A stretch of 61,411 nt of DNA from an uncultured Anaerovibrio sp. (GCA_934203205.1 CAKPYV010000010.1:1-61411), one strand, 5' to 3'. Counted from the first letter of the stretch, positions 7,397-17,030 are shown. Numbers and translations: made by a program. The notes: generated by a model from the sequence alone, not told the origin.

Positions 7397-8275
7397 TTAG
7401 CCATTCTGCATAGTAGTACGACAGAAATCAATAAAGGACTGAGCTGCATTGCTGATATATCTGTCCTTCTTCCAGGCCAGGCCTAAATCAACATAAAGAG
7501 GCTCATCAAAAGGTACAGCCTTGATGCCAGGTGCTCCCTTGGCAATAAAGTCCAAAAGGAAAGCAATACCCACATTGGAAGCAATCAGTCCTTTAACGGT
7601 TTCAATCTGATTGGATTCCAACACGATTTCCGGCGCAATATTGGCTCTTTTTATTTTGCTCAACACCAGCTGACGCAGGAAGGAGCCTTCTTTCAGCATA
7701 ATCAAATCCGCATTGGCAATATCATTAATAGAAATGGACTGGTGGGCGGCCAAAGGATGCTTCTCAGGAATACAGGCCATAATCTGATTCCTGGACATAG
7801 GCAAAAGCTGCAGGTTGGCAGAGGCATCAGAAATAATGACAATACCAAAATCCAGCTCGTCCCGTTCCAGCTTTTCACGAATGGCCATAGAGCCTTCCTC
7901 ATAAAGGTAAATATCCAAATGAGGATAGAGATGCTGGAAGCTGGAGAAAATCTTCGGGAACAGATAGGCACCAATCATGGAAGGAATACCGATTTTGATA
8001 GTACCCTTCTGCAGCTGCTTGTAATCATTAACCTCCAAAACAGCATCATTAATGCTGCGGAGAGCCAGCTCTATGCGGTTAAGGAAAATATGCCCTTCCG
8101 GGGTTAGGGACAGCTGCTTTTGACTACGGTCAAAAAGTTTGATTCCCAATTCAGATTCCAGTTTCTTGATAGCAACTGTAATATTAGGCTGGGAAACATT
8201 GAGGCGCTCGGCAGCTCGGGTAATGTTTTTCAAACGGCTAGCCATCTGAAAATATTCTAATTGCCGTAACTCCAT
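7397..8275 (-). CDS. LysR family transcriptional regulator
   Basis: Typical LysR regulator of about 292 residues. The winged helix-turn-helix is at residues 1-60 (MELRQLEYF, NITRAAERLNVSQPNITVAIKKLE), followed by the two-lobed effector-binding domain (GTIKIGIPSMIGAYLFPKI onward). I chose ATG 8275 because MELRQLEYF is the usual family N-terminus; a GTG at 8287 would add four residues. Its promoter and a palindrome lie upstream. The target and effector are unknown; dapL, directly downstream, is a candidate. Confidence 0.93.
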   Translation of the reverse strand: MELRQLEYFQMASRLKNITRAAERLNVSQPNITVAIKKLESELGIKLFDRSQKQLSLTPEGHIFLNRIELALRSINDAVLEVNDYKQLQKGTIKIGIPSMIGAYLFPKIFSSFQHLYPHLDIYLYEEGSMAIREKLERDELDFGIVIISDASANLQLLPMSRNQIMACIPEKHPLAAHQSISINDIANADLIMLKEGSFLRQLVLSKIKRANIAPEIVLESNQIETVKGLIASNVGIAFLLDFIAKGAPGIKAVPFDEPLYVDLGLAWKKDRYISNAAQSFIDFCRTTMQNG

Positions 8276-8312
8276 AGATTGTATCACTCCAATGCAAAAA
8301 TACGTTATAATA

Positions 8313-8322
8313 AATTCGAATT
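8313..8322. promoter_or_regulatory. Palindrome downstream of the lysR promoter
   Basis: AATTCGAATT is a perfect palindrome, and the symmetry extends to about 17 bases. It lies shortly after the lysR -10 box on the minus strand, where LysR proteins often bind to repress their own gene. Use as an operator is inference. Confidence 0.35.
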
Positions 8323-8333
8323 ATTTAGCTATT

Positions 8334-8362
8334 ATTATATCATATGCAAGAGAAATAGTTAA
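8334..8362 (-). promoter_or_regulatory. Promoter of the lysR gene
   Basis: On the minus strand TTAACT (8362-8357) and TATAAT (8339-8334) are separated by 17 bases, with TGA before the -10 box giving an extended -10. The rest of 8363-8528 holds no gene or convincing structure apart from a short hairpin, ATGCA/TGCAT. Confidence 0.6.
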
Positions 8363-8528
8363 GATTTTTTATGATATTATAAAGAAAAATTATTTACATC
8401 CTGCTTTGGTTATGCAAAACTAATTGCATCTTAGGGATGAGAATAGTATACATATAGTTAAGGATAAATTCATATTTAGTACAATAGTCTGAAAATCAGC
8501 TTATTAGCAGAGAAAAATAAGGAAGTGT

Positions 8529-8557
8529 TTGTTTTTCACGGGGAAATTTTGTATAAT
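8529..8557 (+). promoter_or_regulatory. Promoter of motAB
   Basis: TATAAT (8552-8557) is preceded at 17 bases by a weak -35 box TTGTTT (8529-8534). It lies about 75 bases before motA. No sigma-28-type flagellar promoter is seen here. Confidence 0.5.
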
Positions 8558-8630
8558 GAAATTAATTATGTAGTACCAGAATTTTGCCTTGTGGTGTAAG
8601 GGCAAAAAACATAGAATAGGGGGATTTATT

Positions 8631-9404
8631 TTGGAATTAGCTACAGTCATTGGCCTGGTATTGGGCGTAATATCTATTTTTGTAGGTATGATTTTGAAGG
8701 GAGCACCTTTATCGGCTCTTAACAATCCAGCGGCTTTTTTGATTATCATAGGTGGTACCTTTTCCTGCTTGTTCATCGGCTTCCGTATGGATCAGCTGAA
8801 GAACTTTCCTACATTGATTAAAAAGACCTTTTTCAAGAATAACCTTCAGTCATCTGTGGAATTGCGTAATACCTTTGTGGAGCTTTCCCAGCTAGCTCGT
8901 CGTGAAGGTCTGCTGGCTCTGGAAAGCAGGATTCAGGATATTGAAGATCCATTCTTCCGCAACGGCCTTAGCATGGTAGTTGATGGTTTGGAGCAGGAAT
9001 TTGTTAGTGATGTATTGGATGCAGAGCTGGCCATTATGCAGGCTCGTCACGCCGAGAACCGTTCTATGTTTTCTCAGGCAGGTACCTACGCCCCAACTCT
9101 GGGTGTACTTGGTGCCGTAGTAGGTCTGATTGCCGCTCTGGGTAATCTGAACGACATTGAGAAGCTGGGACATTCCATTGCCGCAGCTTTTGTTGCTACC
9201 ATTCTGGGTATCTTCACAGGTTATGTACTGTGGCTGCCTTTGTGTAACAAGCTGAAGATTCTCTCTGAGCAGGAAATTGGTCAGAAGCGTATGATTATTG
9301 AGGGTATTCTTTCCCTGCAGGCTGGTGATTCTCCTTCTGCTATTGAGGCTAAGCTGATGGTATTTATTCCTCAGTCTGTACGTGAAACCCTGAAGGAGGA
9401 ATAA
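8631..9404 (+). CDS. motA: Flagellar motor stator protein MotA
   Basis: Inner-membrane stator subunit that with MotB converts ion flow into flagellar rotation. It has four predicted membrane segments: two at residues 1-50 (ELATVIGLVLGVISIF, AAFLIIIGGTFSCLF) and two near 150-200 (TLGVLGAVVGLIAALG, AAAFVATILGIFTGYVL). The cytoplasmic loop between them is charged. I place the start at TTG 8631, seven bases after GGGGG; the frame is open further upstream but has no ribosome site. Four bases separate it from motB. Confidence 0.95.
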   Translation: MELATVIGLVLGVISIFVGMILKGAPLSALNNPAAFLIIIGGTFSCLFIGFRMDQLKNFPTLIKKTFFKNNLQSSVELRNTFVELSQLARREGLLALESRIQDIEDPFFRNGLSMVVDGLEQEFVSDVLDAELAIMQARHAENRSMFSQAGTYAPTLGVLGAVVGLIAALGNLNDIEKLGHSIAAAFVATILGIFTGYVLWLPLCNKLKILSEQEIGQKRMIIEGILSLQAGDSPSAIEAKLMVFIPQSVRETLKEE

Positions 9405-9407
9405 GCT

Positions 9408-10181
9408 ATGGCAAGAAAGAAAAGACCGGCTCCCCATGAAGAGGAAGCCAGTGAGGCATGGCTGTTGCCTTATTCTGATTTGATGACCTTGCTCTTGGCA
9501 TTGTTTATTTGCCTATTTGCTATTTCTCAGACTGATGAAACCAAGCTGACGCAGATGGCTCAGGCCTTTAGCTCAGCCTTTAATATGGGTGGACCTTCCT
9601 TTTTTCAGGGAGCAGGCCCAGCTATGAACAGCTCCCGGGATTTGACTTCCGCTGATGATGGCGGCATGGAGGCCTATTTGGCAGAAAACAGCCAGATGGA
9701 AGCTGTTAAGAGACAGATGGATGCCTATATTGAGCAGAATAATTTGCAGAATGAGATTTCCACCCAGATGACAGAGGATGGACTGATGATTCGAATTGAG
9801 GAAAAGGCGCTGTTTCCATCTGGATCAGCAGAGCTGACAGCTGGTGTACAGAAAATCGGCCCTGTAATTGCTTCTTTGGTGGCACCAATTCCCCAAAGGA
9901 TTCTGGTAACAGGCCATACAGATAATGTACCGATTCACAGTGCAGGTTATCCATCTAACTGGGAACTGAGCTCAGCCAGAGCTATTAATTTTATGAAGTA
10001 TATCATTGCTCAGGATGGCAGAATGAATCCAGCCAGATTCAGTGCTATGGGCAGAAGCGAGTATAAGCCTATTGCAGATAATTCCACTCCGGAGGGCAGG
10101 GCGCAGAACCGCCGTGTTGAGGTATTGATTGAAAGATCTGTACATTTGGACAAATCTGAATATCAGGTGGCTCGTAACTAA
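9408..10181 (+). CDS. motB: Flagellar motor stator protein MotB
   Basis: Stator partner of MotA. Residues 20-45 are the single membrane segment with the essential proton- or sodium-accepting aspartate in PYSDLMTLLLALFI. The C-terminal OmpA-like peptidoglycan-binding domain runs from about 130 to 250, with ILVTGHTDNVPIHS and NRRVEVLIER. At 257 residues it has normal length, and its start follows AAGGAGG inside the end of motA. Together the pair imply a motile cell, although no other flagellar motor genes are in the window. Confidence 0.96.
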   Translation: MARKKRPAPHEEEASEAWLLPYSDLMTLLLALFICLFAISQTDETKLTQMAQAFSSAFNMGGPSFFQGAGPAMNSSRDLTSADDGGMEAYLAENSQMEAVKRQMDAYIEQNNLQNEISTQMTEDGLMIRIEEKALFPSGSAELTAGVQKIGPVIASLVAPIPQRILVTGHTDNVPIHSAGYPSNWELSSARAINFMKYIIAQDGRMNPARFSAMGRSEYKPIADNSTPEGRAQNRRVEVLIERSVHLDKSEYQVARN

Positions 10182-10209
10182 ATAAGTTATAAGGACTGCT
10201 GCAGCAGTT

Positions 10210-10238
10210 AGAGCCTGGGCATTGCCTAGGCTCTTTTT
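10210..10238 (+). terminator. Terminator after motB
   Basis: AGAGCCTGGGC (10210-10220) pairs with GCCTAGGCTCT (10224-10234) with one G-T wobble around an ATT loop, followed by TTTT. It is a compact, strong intrinsic terminator. Confidence 0.85.
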
Positions 10239-10251
10239 GGTAGGTGAGGAT

Positions 10252-10653
10252 ATGGTTATAGGTATAGGAACAGATATAGTGGAAATAGACAGAGTGGCCA
10301 AGGCTATTAAGGGAGAGGCTTTTGTGAAGCGGGTATTTACTCCTGCCGAGGCTGAATACTGCCGCAGCCGCAAGGCTGGTATGGCTGCCTCCTTTGCAGG
10401 ACGATTTGCGGCCAAGGAAGCCATTATGAAGGCCTTGGGCACAGGTTTGCGGGAGGGCAGTCTTACAGAGCTGGAAATTCTTAATGACCAGCTAGGCTGT
10501 CCTCAGGTTAGGCTAACTGGCAGATTTGGGGAAATAGCCAAAGAAAAGGGTCTGATAAGCTGTCATATTAGTATTAGTCATTCTATGGCCTATGCCACAG
10601 CTCAATGTGTTATGGAGGGCCAGGAACAGGGTAAAGGGGAGGAAAAATCATGA
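10252..10653 (+). CDS. acpS: Holo-[acyl-carrier-protein] synthase
   Basis: Transfers 4'-phosphopantetheine from CoA to the serine of acyl carrier protein. The 133-residue protein has the magnesium-binding motif GIGTDIVEIDR at residues 3-13 and the FAGRFAAKEAIMKALGTG motif near 47-64, ending with ISISHSMAYATAQ. ATG 10252 follows AGGTGAGG. Its stop overlaps the next start by four bases, the common acpS-nnr arrangement. Confidence 0.97.
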   Translation: MVIGIGTDIVEIDRVAKAIKGEAFVKRVFTPAEAEYCRSRKAGMAASFAGRFAAKEAIMKALGTGLREGSLTELEILNDQLGCPQVRLTGRFGEIAKEKGLISCHISISHSMAYATAQCVMEGQEQGKGEEKS

Positions 10654-12194
10654 AGCTGACCACAGTAGCTGAAATGAGGCAAATTGACAAGAGAGCCATT
10701 GAGGAAATAGGCATACCAGAAATTGTGCTTATGGAGAATGCAGCTAGAGAAATATATAGCGCTTTCAGCTCCCTTTTGCAGGGGGTAGCCAACAAGCGTA
10801 TCTGCATTATAGCAGGAGTGGGCAATAATGGTGGCGATGCCTTTGCAGCAGCCAGACATATTGCCAATGCCGGGGGCCGGCCCAAGGTTTTTGTTTTAGG
10901 CAGTCAGGATAAAATGAGCCAGTCCGCAGCGGTGAATTTCAATGTAATTTGCAATATGGGGATTCAGGTTTTCCAGTTACAGGAACAGCGGGATTGGGAT
11001 AAGCTTATGGCTGTGCTGAAAACAGCTGATGGAGTATTAGACGGCCTGTTAGGCACAGGTTTTCACGGTCAGTTGAGGGAAAGCTTCGCCAAGTTGATTA
11101 ATATTGTTAATAATGCCGGTGTACCAATCCTGTCCATTGATGTACCTAGCGGGGTTAATGCAGAAAATGGACAGATTGATTCTGTAGCCGTTCAGGCCAA
11201 TGCTACCCTTACTTTGGGAGAGCCTAAATGGGGCATGCTATTTGCTCCTGGCTCTGTTCATTGCGGACATTTGTTAACCGATGGCATAGGTATTCCTAGC
11301 GAATTGCTAAATGACAGTCATATTCAGCAGGAGCTGCTGCAGGAGCAGGATGTGAAGCAGTGGCTGGTGCCTAGAGCAACAGATTGTCACAAGGGAAGCT
11401 GCGGCAGGATTTTGGTGGTGGCAGGTTCCAGAGGTATGACAGGCGCAGCCTCCCTGGCTTCCTTGGCGGCTCTCCGCATGGGAGCAGGGATTGTAACGCT
11501 GGCTTGTCCAGCCAGCCTTAACGATATACTGGAGGTGAAGCTAACCGAGGTTATGACCTTGCCTTTGGAGGACAAGGGCTGTGGCTATTTGACTCTGGAC
11601 AATCTGGCAGAGCTTTTGCAGAAATCTGCTGATTATGATTTATTGTTAATTGGTCCAGGTTTGGGACGGCAGGCCACCACAGGAGAACTGGTACGGGCCT
11701 TGGTTACCAAGGTAAAAAAACCAGTGGTACTGGATGCTGATGGCATATATGCCTTTAGGGAACAGGGAGATTTGCTGTCTGGATGCAGCTGTTCACCAGT
11801 GCTTACCCCTCATATGGGGGAAATGGCTACCCTGTTGGGAATTACCGTATCGGAGCTGAAGGAGGAGCTTTTGGAGCTGGCTCGGGATGCTGCCAAGGAA
11901 TATAAGGCCATTATGGTTATTAAAAGCGAGACTACAATTGTGGTTTATCCTGATGGCATGGCCTATGTGGCTAATACAGGCAATCCAGGTATGGCTACCG
12001 CAGGCTGTGGTGATGTACTGGCTGGTACCATTGCTGGCTTGTATCGCCAGACTATACAGGGCAAGTCACCTTTGGCTGGTGTTTACATTCATGGCCGGGC
12101 AGGTGATTTAGCCTATGGTGCTCTGGGCAATTGTTTATTGGCCCATGATATTATTGACAAGCTGCCAGGGGTGGCCAAGGAATTGACAAAATAG
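10650..12194 (+). CDS. nnrD: Bifunctional NAD(P)H-hydrate epimerase/dehydratase
   Basis: Repairs hydrated NADH and NADPH: the N-terminal YjeF epimerase domain (about residues 1-210, with AGVGNNGGDAFAAARH and IDVPSGVNAENG) interconverts the epimers. The C-terminal ribokinase-like domain (about 225-510) dehydrates the S-form using ADP. C-terminal motifs are GSRGMTGAA, LLIGPGLGRQ, PVVLDADGIYAF and NPGMATAGCGDVLAG. The length of 514 residues is normal for the fused form. It is translationally coupled to acpS. Confidence 0.96.
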   Translation: MKLTTVAEMRQIDKRAIEEIGIPEIVLMENAAREIYSAFSSLLQGVANKRICIIAGVGNNGGDAFAAARHIANAGGRPKVFVLGSQDKMSQSAAVNFNVICNMGIQVFQLQEQRDWDKLMAVLKTADGVLDGLLGTGFHGQLRESFAKLINIVNNAGVPILSIDVPSGVNAENGQIDSVAVQANATLTLGEPKWGMLFAPGSVHCGHLLTDGIGIPSELLNDSHIQQELLQEQDVKQWLVPRATDCHKGSCGRILVVAGSRGMTGAASLASLAALRMGAGIVTLACPASLNDILEVKLTEVMTLPLEDKGCGYLTLDNLAELLQKSADYDLLLIGPGLGRQATTGELVRALVTKVKKPVVLDADGIYAFREQGDLLSGCSCSPVLTPHMGEMATLLGITVSELKEELLELARDAAKEYKAIMVIKSETTIVVYPDGMAYVANTGNPGMATAGCGDVLAGTIAGLYRQTIQGKSPLAGVYIHGRAGDLAYGALGNCLLAHDIIDKLPGVAKELTK

Positions 12195-12210
12195 AAATTT
12201 CTTTTTTCTC

Positions 12211-12239
12211 TTGATTTATTTTCTTAAAAAGCATACAAT
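12211..12239 (+). promoter_or_regulatory. Promoter of ilvE
   Basis: TTGATT (12211-12216) and TACAAT (12234-12239) with a 17-base spacer. A direct repeat TGTTACAA TGTTACAA follows at about 12254-12270 in the leader and could be a regulator site. Confidence 0.6.
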
Positions 12240-12306
12240 AAAACCATTACACAGTAATGTTACAATGTTACAACAAAAAATGTAATTTGTTAGGAGATGT
12301 ATTTTT

Positions 12307-13383
12307 ATGGCAGATATTCGATTTGTACAGGCAGATACCCTGAAGGAAAAACCTGCTGATATCAGCAAGGTAGGTTTCGGCCGTGTATTTACTGATTATA
12401 TGTTTGAGATGGACTACAACCCTGAGGAGGGCTGGCATGATGCCAGAATCGTTCCTTATCAGGATGTTCCACTGAGCCCTGCCAATGCTACCCTCCATTA
12501 TGGCCAGGCTATTTTTGAGGGCTGCAAGGCATATCGCTATGAAGGAGGCAAGGCTGTTGTATTCCGTGCCAAGGATCATATTGCCCGCCTGAATCGTTCT
12601 GCCAAGATTTTGGATATTCCAGAGGTTGATGAAAAGCTGGTTTATGATGCCTTGATGAAGCTGATTGACTTGGAGAAGGATTGGATTCCTGATGGCCCTG
12701 GTCAGAGCCTCTACATCCGTCCATTTATTTTCTCCACAGATCCATATCTGGGGGTAAGTGTAGGCCAGTACTACAAGATGATGATTATCCTTTCCCCAGT
12801 TGGTGCATACTATGCCAACGGCTTTGCTCCAGTAAAGATTATGGTGGAGGATACCTATGTAAGAGCGCCAAAGGGCGGCTTAGGCGCAGCCAAGACTCCT
12901 GCTAACTATGCAGCTTCTCTTCACGGCGGCCTGATTGCTCATGAAAAGGGCTATGACCAGACTCTGTGGACTGATGGTATTGAACACAAGTACATTGGCG
13001 AGGTTGGTTCCATGAACATACTCTTCAAGATTGATGGCAAGATCGTTACTCCAGAGCTGGATGGTACTATTCTGGACGGCATTACCCGTCGTACTGTTCT
13101 CCGGGTTTGCAAGGAGTGGGGTATTCCTACTGAGGAACGCCGTATTTCCATTGATGAACTGATTGAGGATTATGAGAACGGCAAGCTGGAGGAGGTATTT
13201 GGCTCCGGTACAGCAGCTGTTATTTCCCCTGTTAGCGTATTGGGCTATAAGGGCCAGGATCGTGTTATCAGCGGTGGCAAGATTGGTGAATTTGCCCAGA
13301 AGCTGTATGATTACATTGATGATCTGCACACTGGCAAGGCTGAGGATATTTATGGCTTTATTGATGTAGCTGGTCAGTATTAA
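12307..13383 (+). CDS. ilvE: Branched-chain amino acid aminotransferase
   Basis: PLP fold-type IV transaminase for leucine, isoleucine and valine. The 358 residues match the larger class (IlvE of Bacillus and eukaryotic BCAT type). Motifs include TLHYGQAIFEGCKAYR near residue 62, GLGAAKTPANYAASL near 195 with the PLP lysine in the segment, and EVFGSGTAAVISPV near 295. It has its own promoter and terminator, so it is probably monocistronic. ATG follows TAGGAGATG. Confidence 0.96.
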   Translation: MADIRFVQADTLKEKPADISKVGFGRVFTDYMFEMDYNPEEGWHDARIVPYQDVPLSPANATLHYGQAIFEGCKAYRYEGGKAVVFRAKDHIARLNRSAKILDIPEVDEKLVYDALMKLIDLEKDWIPDGPGQSLYIRPFIFSTDPYLGVSVGQYYKMMIILSPVGAYYANGFAPVKIMVEDTYVRAPKGGLGAAKTPANYAASLHGGLIAHEKGYDQTLWTDGIEHKYIGEVGSMNILFKIDGKIVTPELDGTILDGITRRTVLRVCKEWGIPTEERRISIDELIEDYENGKLEEVFGSGTAAVISPVSVLGYKGQDRVISGGKIGEFAQKLYDYIDDLHTGKAEDIYGFIDVAGQY

Positions 13384-13403
13384 TAATTTACGGTAACATA
13401 TAG

Positions 13404-13442
13404 AGAGGTTGGAGAGATTTTTGAATCTTCAACCTCTTTTTT
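13404..13442 (+). terminator. Terminator after ilvE
   Basis: AGAGGTTG (13404-13411) pairs with CAACCTCT (13430-13437), with a further AGATT/AATCT pairing inside, followed by TTTTTC. Confidence 0.8.
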
Positions 13443-13615
13443 CATGGAAAATTCACAAAAAAGCTCTATATTTTTTGTGTTCATGCAGGATTTAACATTT
13501 TTTTAGCGAATAAAATAATATAGAAGAATTTTTTGCGGAAAATGTAGAGATTTTTGGTGAAATAGAGTAAAGTATTATTAGGAATAATGTGTAGTTTATG
13601 TTGGGGAGTATGTAT

Positions 13616-14470
13616 ATGCCATTTGATCTGTCTGTACCGTTGCAATATCATGGCCTTTTATCCACTGTAGGCATTCGGGATATAGTGGATATTCTGCTGG
13701 TTGCTGTTATTTTGTACAAATCCTATGAAATGCTGAAGGATACCAGAGCCATTACCTTGGCCAAGGGCCTGTTTGTCATGATGGGTGTTGCATTGGCGGC
13801 ATATATTCTGGAGCTTCATGCTATTTATTGGCTTCTCTCCAAAAGCATATATCTCTTGTTTATGGCTTTGCCTATTGTTTTTCAGCCAGAGCTGCGCAGA
13901 GCCTTGGAGCGTATAGGTCAGGGCAGGTTCCTAGGTTCTGCTGTTCATTTGAACGCAGAGGAGGCTAACAATCTGGTTAATGAGATTGATAAGGCCGTAT
14001 TCAGTATGTCGGCCAAGAAAATCGGTGCTCTGCTGGTTTTGGAGCGGGATATTGGCATCAATGAGATTATTGATACCGGCATTAGAATAGATGGATTGGT
14101 TACAGCCCCTTTCATGATGAATGTCTTTATTCCCAATACTCCATTGCATGATGGAGCAGCGGTTATACGAGGCAACCGCATGATAGCCGCAGGCTGTCTA
14201 CTGCCTCTGACGGAGAATAGAGGTCTTAGTACAGAGCTGGGTACCCGTCATAGAGCTGCTCTTGGCCTGTCAGAGCAATGTGATGCTGTGGTGGTTGTAG
14301 TCAGCGAGGAAACCGGTATTGTGTCCATTGCCGAAAATGGCCGTATTAGCAGGCGACTGACTCCTGATCAGCTAAGGAGCAGACTGCGTCCTTTGTTTAC
14401 CAAGGTAGATACAGCTATCAAGGTAAAGGATATTCGCAATGCTATTGATTCCTGGAGGAAAAACAAGTGA
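13616..14470 (+). CDS. cdaA: Diadenylate cyclase CdaA
   Basis: Membrane-bound enzyme that makes c-di-AMP from two ATP, controlling potassium and osmolyte balance and wall homeostasis. Three membrane segments lie within residues 20-85, and the DAC domain follows with the catalytic motifs LHDGAAVIRG near residue 180 and STELGTRHRAALG near 205. ATG 13616 lies seven bases after GGGGAG; ATG 13598 and 13610 are in frame but less well placed. It is coupled to cdaR (TGATG). Confidence 0.95.
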   Translation: MPFDLSVPLQYHGLLSTVGIRDIVDILLVAVILYKSYEMLKDTRAITLAKGLFVMMGVALAAYILELHAIYWLLSKSIYLLFMALPIVFQPELRRALERIGQGRFLGSAVHLNAEEANNLVNEIDKAVFSMSAKKIGALLVLERDIGINEIIDTGIRIDGLVTAPFMMNVFIPNTPLHDGAAVIRGNRMIAAGCLLPLTENRGLSTELGTRHRAALGLSEQCDAVVVVVSEETGIVSIAENGRISRRLTPDQLRSRLRPLFTKVDTAIKVKDIRNAIDSWRKNK

Positions 14471-15411
14471 TGATAAATTTGCAGAACTTATTTCGGAAAA
14501 ACCTTCCAGTAAAAATATTGGCCTTAATAGCCGCAATTATTATGTGGGGCTACGTTATGAATGAGGAAAATCCTTCAGTTAATGGCCGTTACACGGTGCC
14601 GGTGGAAATTGTTAATGCCCCAGAGGGCTATGATGTAAATATGGGTGTCAGGGAGGTTACTTTAAAGGTAAGGGCACCTAGATCCCTGATGGCAGCAGCC
14701 CATGAATCAGATTTCAAGGCAGTTATTGACCTGTCAGGGGATACTGAGGGCGAATACGATGAAAAAATCAGGACAGTAATTCCTCAGGGCTTTGAGTTGC
14801 TGGGTATGTCTGATGATACAGTTCATGTAACTATGGAGGCATTGATTGCCCACGGTGTGCCAGTGGATATTGTGGTTAACGGCAAGGCGGCTCAGGGCAT
14901 GGAGCTGGGGGATATAAAGCCAGCTCAGCAATATGTTAATGTTTATGGCCCAAGGCATTTGGTGGATTCCATAGCCAAGGCCTCTGGCAAAATCAGGTTG
15001 GCAGACAACAATTCAGACTTTACCATGCGGGTAAAGCTGACAGCAGTAACAGCCGACGGAGAGAATATCAACGATCTGGCAGTACTGCCTGGAGAGCTGG
15101 ATGTTACAGTGCAGCTGGTGCCGGGAGAAGGCAAAAAGATAGTGCCTGTTAAGCCAGCGGTTAATGGTATTCTCCCAGAGGGATATGTACTGGGAGAGGT
15201 TACAGTACAGCCTAATCAGGTAGAGGTGGCTGGTGCCAACAAAACTCTGGCTGATATTAAAAGTGTTGATACCGTACCGGTATCTCTGCATGGTGTAACC
15301 TCCACCTTGGATAAGGATGTGGAGCTGTCCCTGCCAGAGGGAATCGCCTCCACCGTCAAAAAGGTAACCTTGCATATTGTGATAAAGAGTAAATCGAATA
15401 TAGGAGATTGA
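14470..15411 (+). CDS. cdaR: YbbR-domain regulator of CdaA
   Basis: YbbR/CdaR family protein that binds and modulates CdaA outside the membrane. A single N-terminal membrane segment is visible at residues 13-32 (KILALIAAIIMWGYVM), followed by tandem YbbR beta-domains (SVNGRYTVPVEIVNAPEGYDV and three more copies). It has 313 residues from ATG 14470, or 314 from the GTG one codon earlier. The order cdaA-cdaR-glmM is conserved in Firmicutes; here one FAD gene lies between cdaR and glmM. Confidence 0.92.
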   Translation: MINLQNLFRKNLPVKILALIAAIIMWGYVMNEENPSVNGRYTVPVEIVNAPEGYDVNMGVREVTLKVRAPRSLMAAAHESDFKAVIDLSGDTEGEYDEKIRTVIPQGFELLGMSDDTVHVTMEALIAHGVPVDIVVNGKAAQGMELGDIKPAQQYVNVYGPRHLVDSIAKASGKIRLADNNSDFTMRVKLTAVTADGENINDLAVLPGELDVTVQLVPGEGKKIVPVKPAVNGILPEGYVLGEVTVQPNQVEVAGANKTLADIKSVDTVPVSLHGVTSTLDKDVELSLPEGIASTVKKVTLHIVIKSKSNIGD

Positions 15412-15413
15412 CA

Positions 15414-17030
15414 GTGATTCGTATATTGAATTTCAACGTTGCTTTTAACGATAAGAGTTCTTTGCAGGAATTGGCTGCCAAGCGTTTGAATTTAGCACCT
15501 CAGGATATTCGTGAGGTGCTAATTATGCGTAAGGCTATTGATGCCAGAAGATTTCATGGTGCCCCTATCCGCTTTGTGTATATGCTGGATGTGGTCCTAG
15601 AAGGCAATGAAAAGAAGGTTTTGGCCCGTTTCAAAAAGGATAAGAATATTCAGCCCGCCAAGGCACAAATCCAGGAAAAGCTGACAGTACCACCACTGGC
15701 AGGGGGGGAAAAGCCCCATGTGGTGGTAGGCTTTGGCCCAGCAGGTATGTTTGCGGCTCTTACCTTGGCTCGTCATGGCTATAAGCCTGTTGTATTAGAG
15801 CGGGGCAGAGATGTAGATAGTAGACATAGAGATATAGAAAAATTTTGGCAAGGGGGAGCCTTTGACGAAGTTTCTAATGTGCAATTTGGGGAAGGTGGCG
15901 CAGGTACCTTTTCCGATGGCAAGCTAACCACCAGAGTAAATGATCCTCTTATGAGCCAGGTGCTGGAGGATTTTGTTACTGCTGGTGCTCCTCCAGAGAT
16001 AAAATATCTCCACAAGCCTCATATTGGCACAGATCTTCTGCGGCAGGTGGTAAAAAATATCCGTTTGGAGATTATCCGTCTAGGAGGAGAAATCCGCTTT
16101 GAATCCAGAGTAACCGGTATAAGGACAGGAGCTGTCGGAGAAATTCAGGCTGTAGAGGTCAATAATCAGGATAGCATTCCTGCCAGCGCTGTTTTTATGG
16201 GTATTGGTCATTCGGCTAGAGATACCTATGAAATGCTGTGGGAAAAGGGTGTGGCTATGGAGGCTAAGGCCTTTGCCATTGGGGTGCGTATCGAGCATCC
16301 CCAGGAATGGATTGACAGAGCCCAATATGGAGAGGATGCAGGAAATCCTTTGCTGCCTGTGGCTGATTATGCCCTTACCTACAATGACCGCAGTACCGGT
16401 AGAGGCGCCTATTCCTTTTGTATGTGTCCTGGTGGCCAGGTGGTGGCTGCTGCCTCGGAGAATGGTGGCGTAGTAACCAATGGTATGAGTAATTATCACC
16501 GGGATAGCGGTGTGGCCAATGCAGCCATTTTGGTTACAGTAAATACAGGGGATTTTGCAGACCATGTGCTGGGTGGGATTCAATTCCAGCGGCAGTGGGA
16601 AAGGCTGGCCTATGAGCTGGCAGGCAAAAATTATTATGCCCCGGTTCAGACCGTAGGCGATTTTTTGACTGGTCAAAGTGGTTCAAGGGATTTCCTGACT
16701 ACACCTAGCTATCAGCCTGGGGTAAAGACGGTGGACTTGCATCAATGTCTCCCCGGTTTTGTTACTCAGATGATGGAGGCGGCGCTGCCTTTCTGGGAAA
16801 GAAAGATAAAGGGCTTTGCCGACAAGGGGGCGGTAATGACTGGTGTAGAAACCCGTTCCTCAGCTCCTTGCCGTATTATCAGAGATAAAGGAAGCTATCA
16901 GTCCCTTAGCACTCCGGGACTTTACCCTATGGGTGAGGGAGCAGGCTATGCTGGAGGCATTATGAGCGCGGCCTTGGATGGAATGAACAGTACCCTTGCA
17001 TTTTTGCGGGAAAAAGGGCATAATATATAA
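15414..17030 (+). CDS. FAD-dependent dehydrogenase, COG2509 type
   Basis: Large flavoprotein of the uncharacterised COG2509 group. After an 80-residue N-terminal domain, the dinucleotide-binding motif VVVGFGPAGMFAALTLARHG is at about residues 102-121. NVQFGEGGAGTFSDGKL and NDPLM follow, and the FAD-closing motif LYPMGEGAGYAGGIMSAALDG is near the C-terminus. I prefer GTG 15414, seven bases after AGGAG, giving 538 residues; it starts three bases after the cdaR stop. The substrate is unknown. The gene often travels with cdaA-glmM in Negativicutes and clostridia, so a wall-related role is possible but unproven. Confidence 0.9.
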   Translation: MIRILNFNVAFNDKSSLQELAAKRLNLAPQDIREVLIMRKAIDARRFHGAPIRFVYMLDVVLEGNEKKVLARFKKDKNIQPAKAQIQEKLTVPPLAGGEKPHVVVGFGPAGMFAALTLARHGYKPVVLERGRDVDSRHRDIEKFWQGGAFDEVSNVQFGEGGAGTFSDGKLTTRVNDPLMSQVLEDFVTAGAPPEIKYLHKPHIGTDLLRQVVKNIRLEIIRLGGEIRFESRVTGIRTGAVGEIQAVEVNNQDSIPASAVFMGIGHSARDTYEMLWEKGVAMEAKAFAIGVRIEHPQEWIDRAQYGEDAGNPLLPVADYALTYNDRSTGRGAYSFCMCPGGQVVAAASENGGVVTNGMSNYHRDSGVANAAILVTVNTGDFADHVLGGIQFQRQWERLAYELAGKNYYAPVQTVGDFLTGQSGSRDFLTTPSYQPGVKTVDLHQCLPGFVTQMMEAALPFWERKIKGFADKGAVMTGVETRSSAPCRIIRDKGSYQSLSTPGLYPMGEGAGYAGGIMSAALDGMNSTLAFLREKGHNI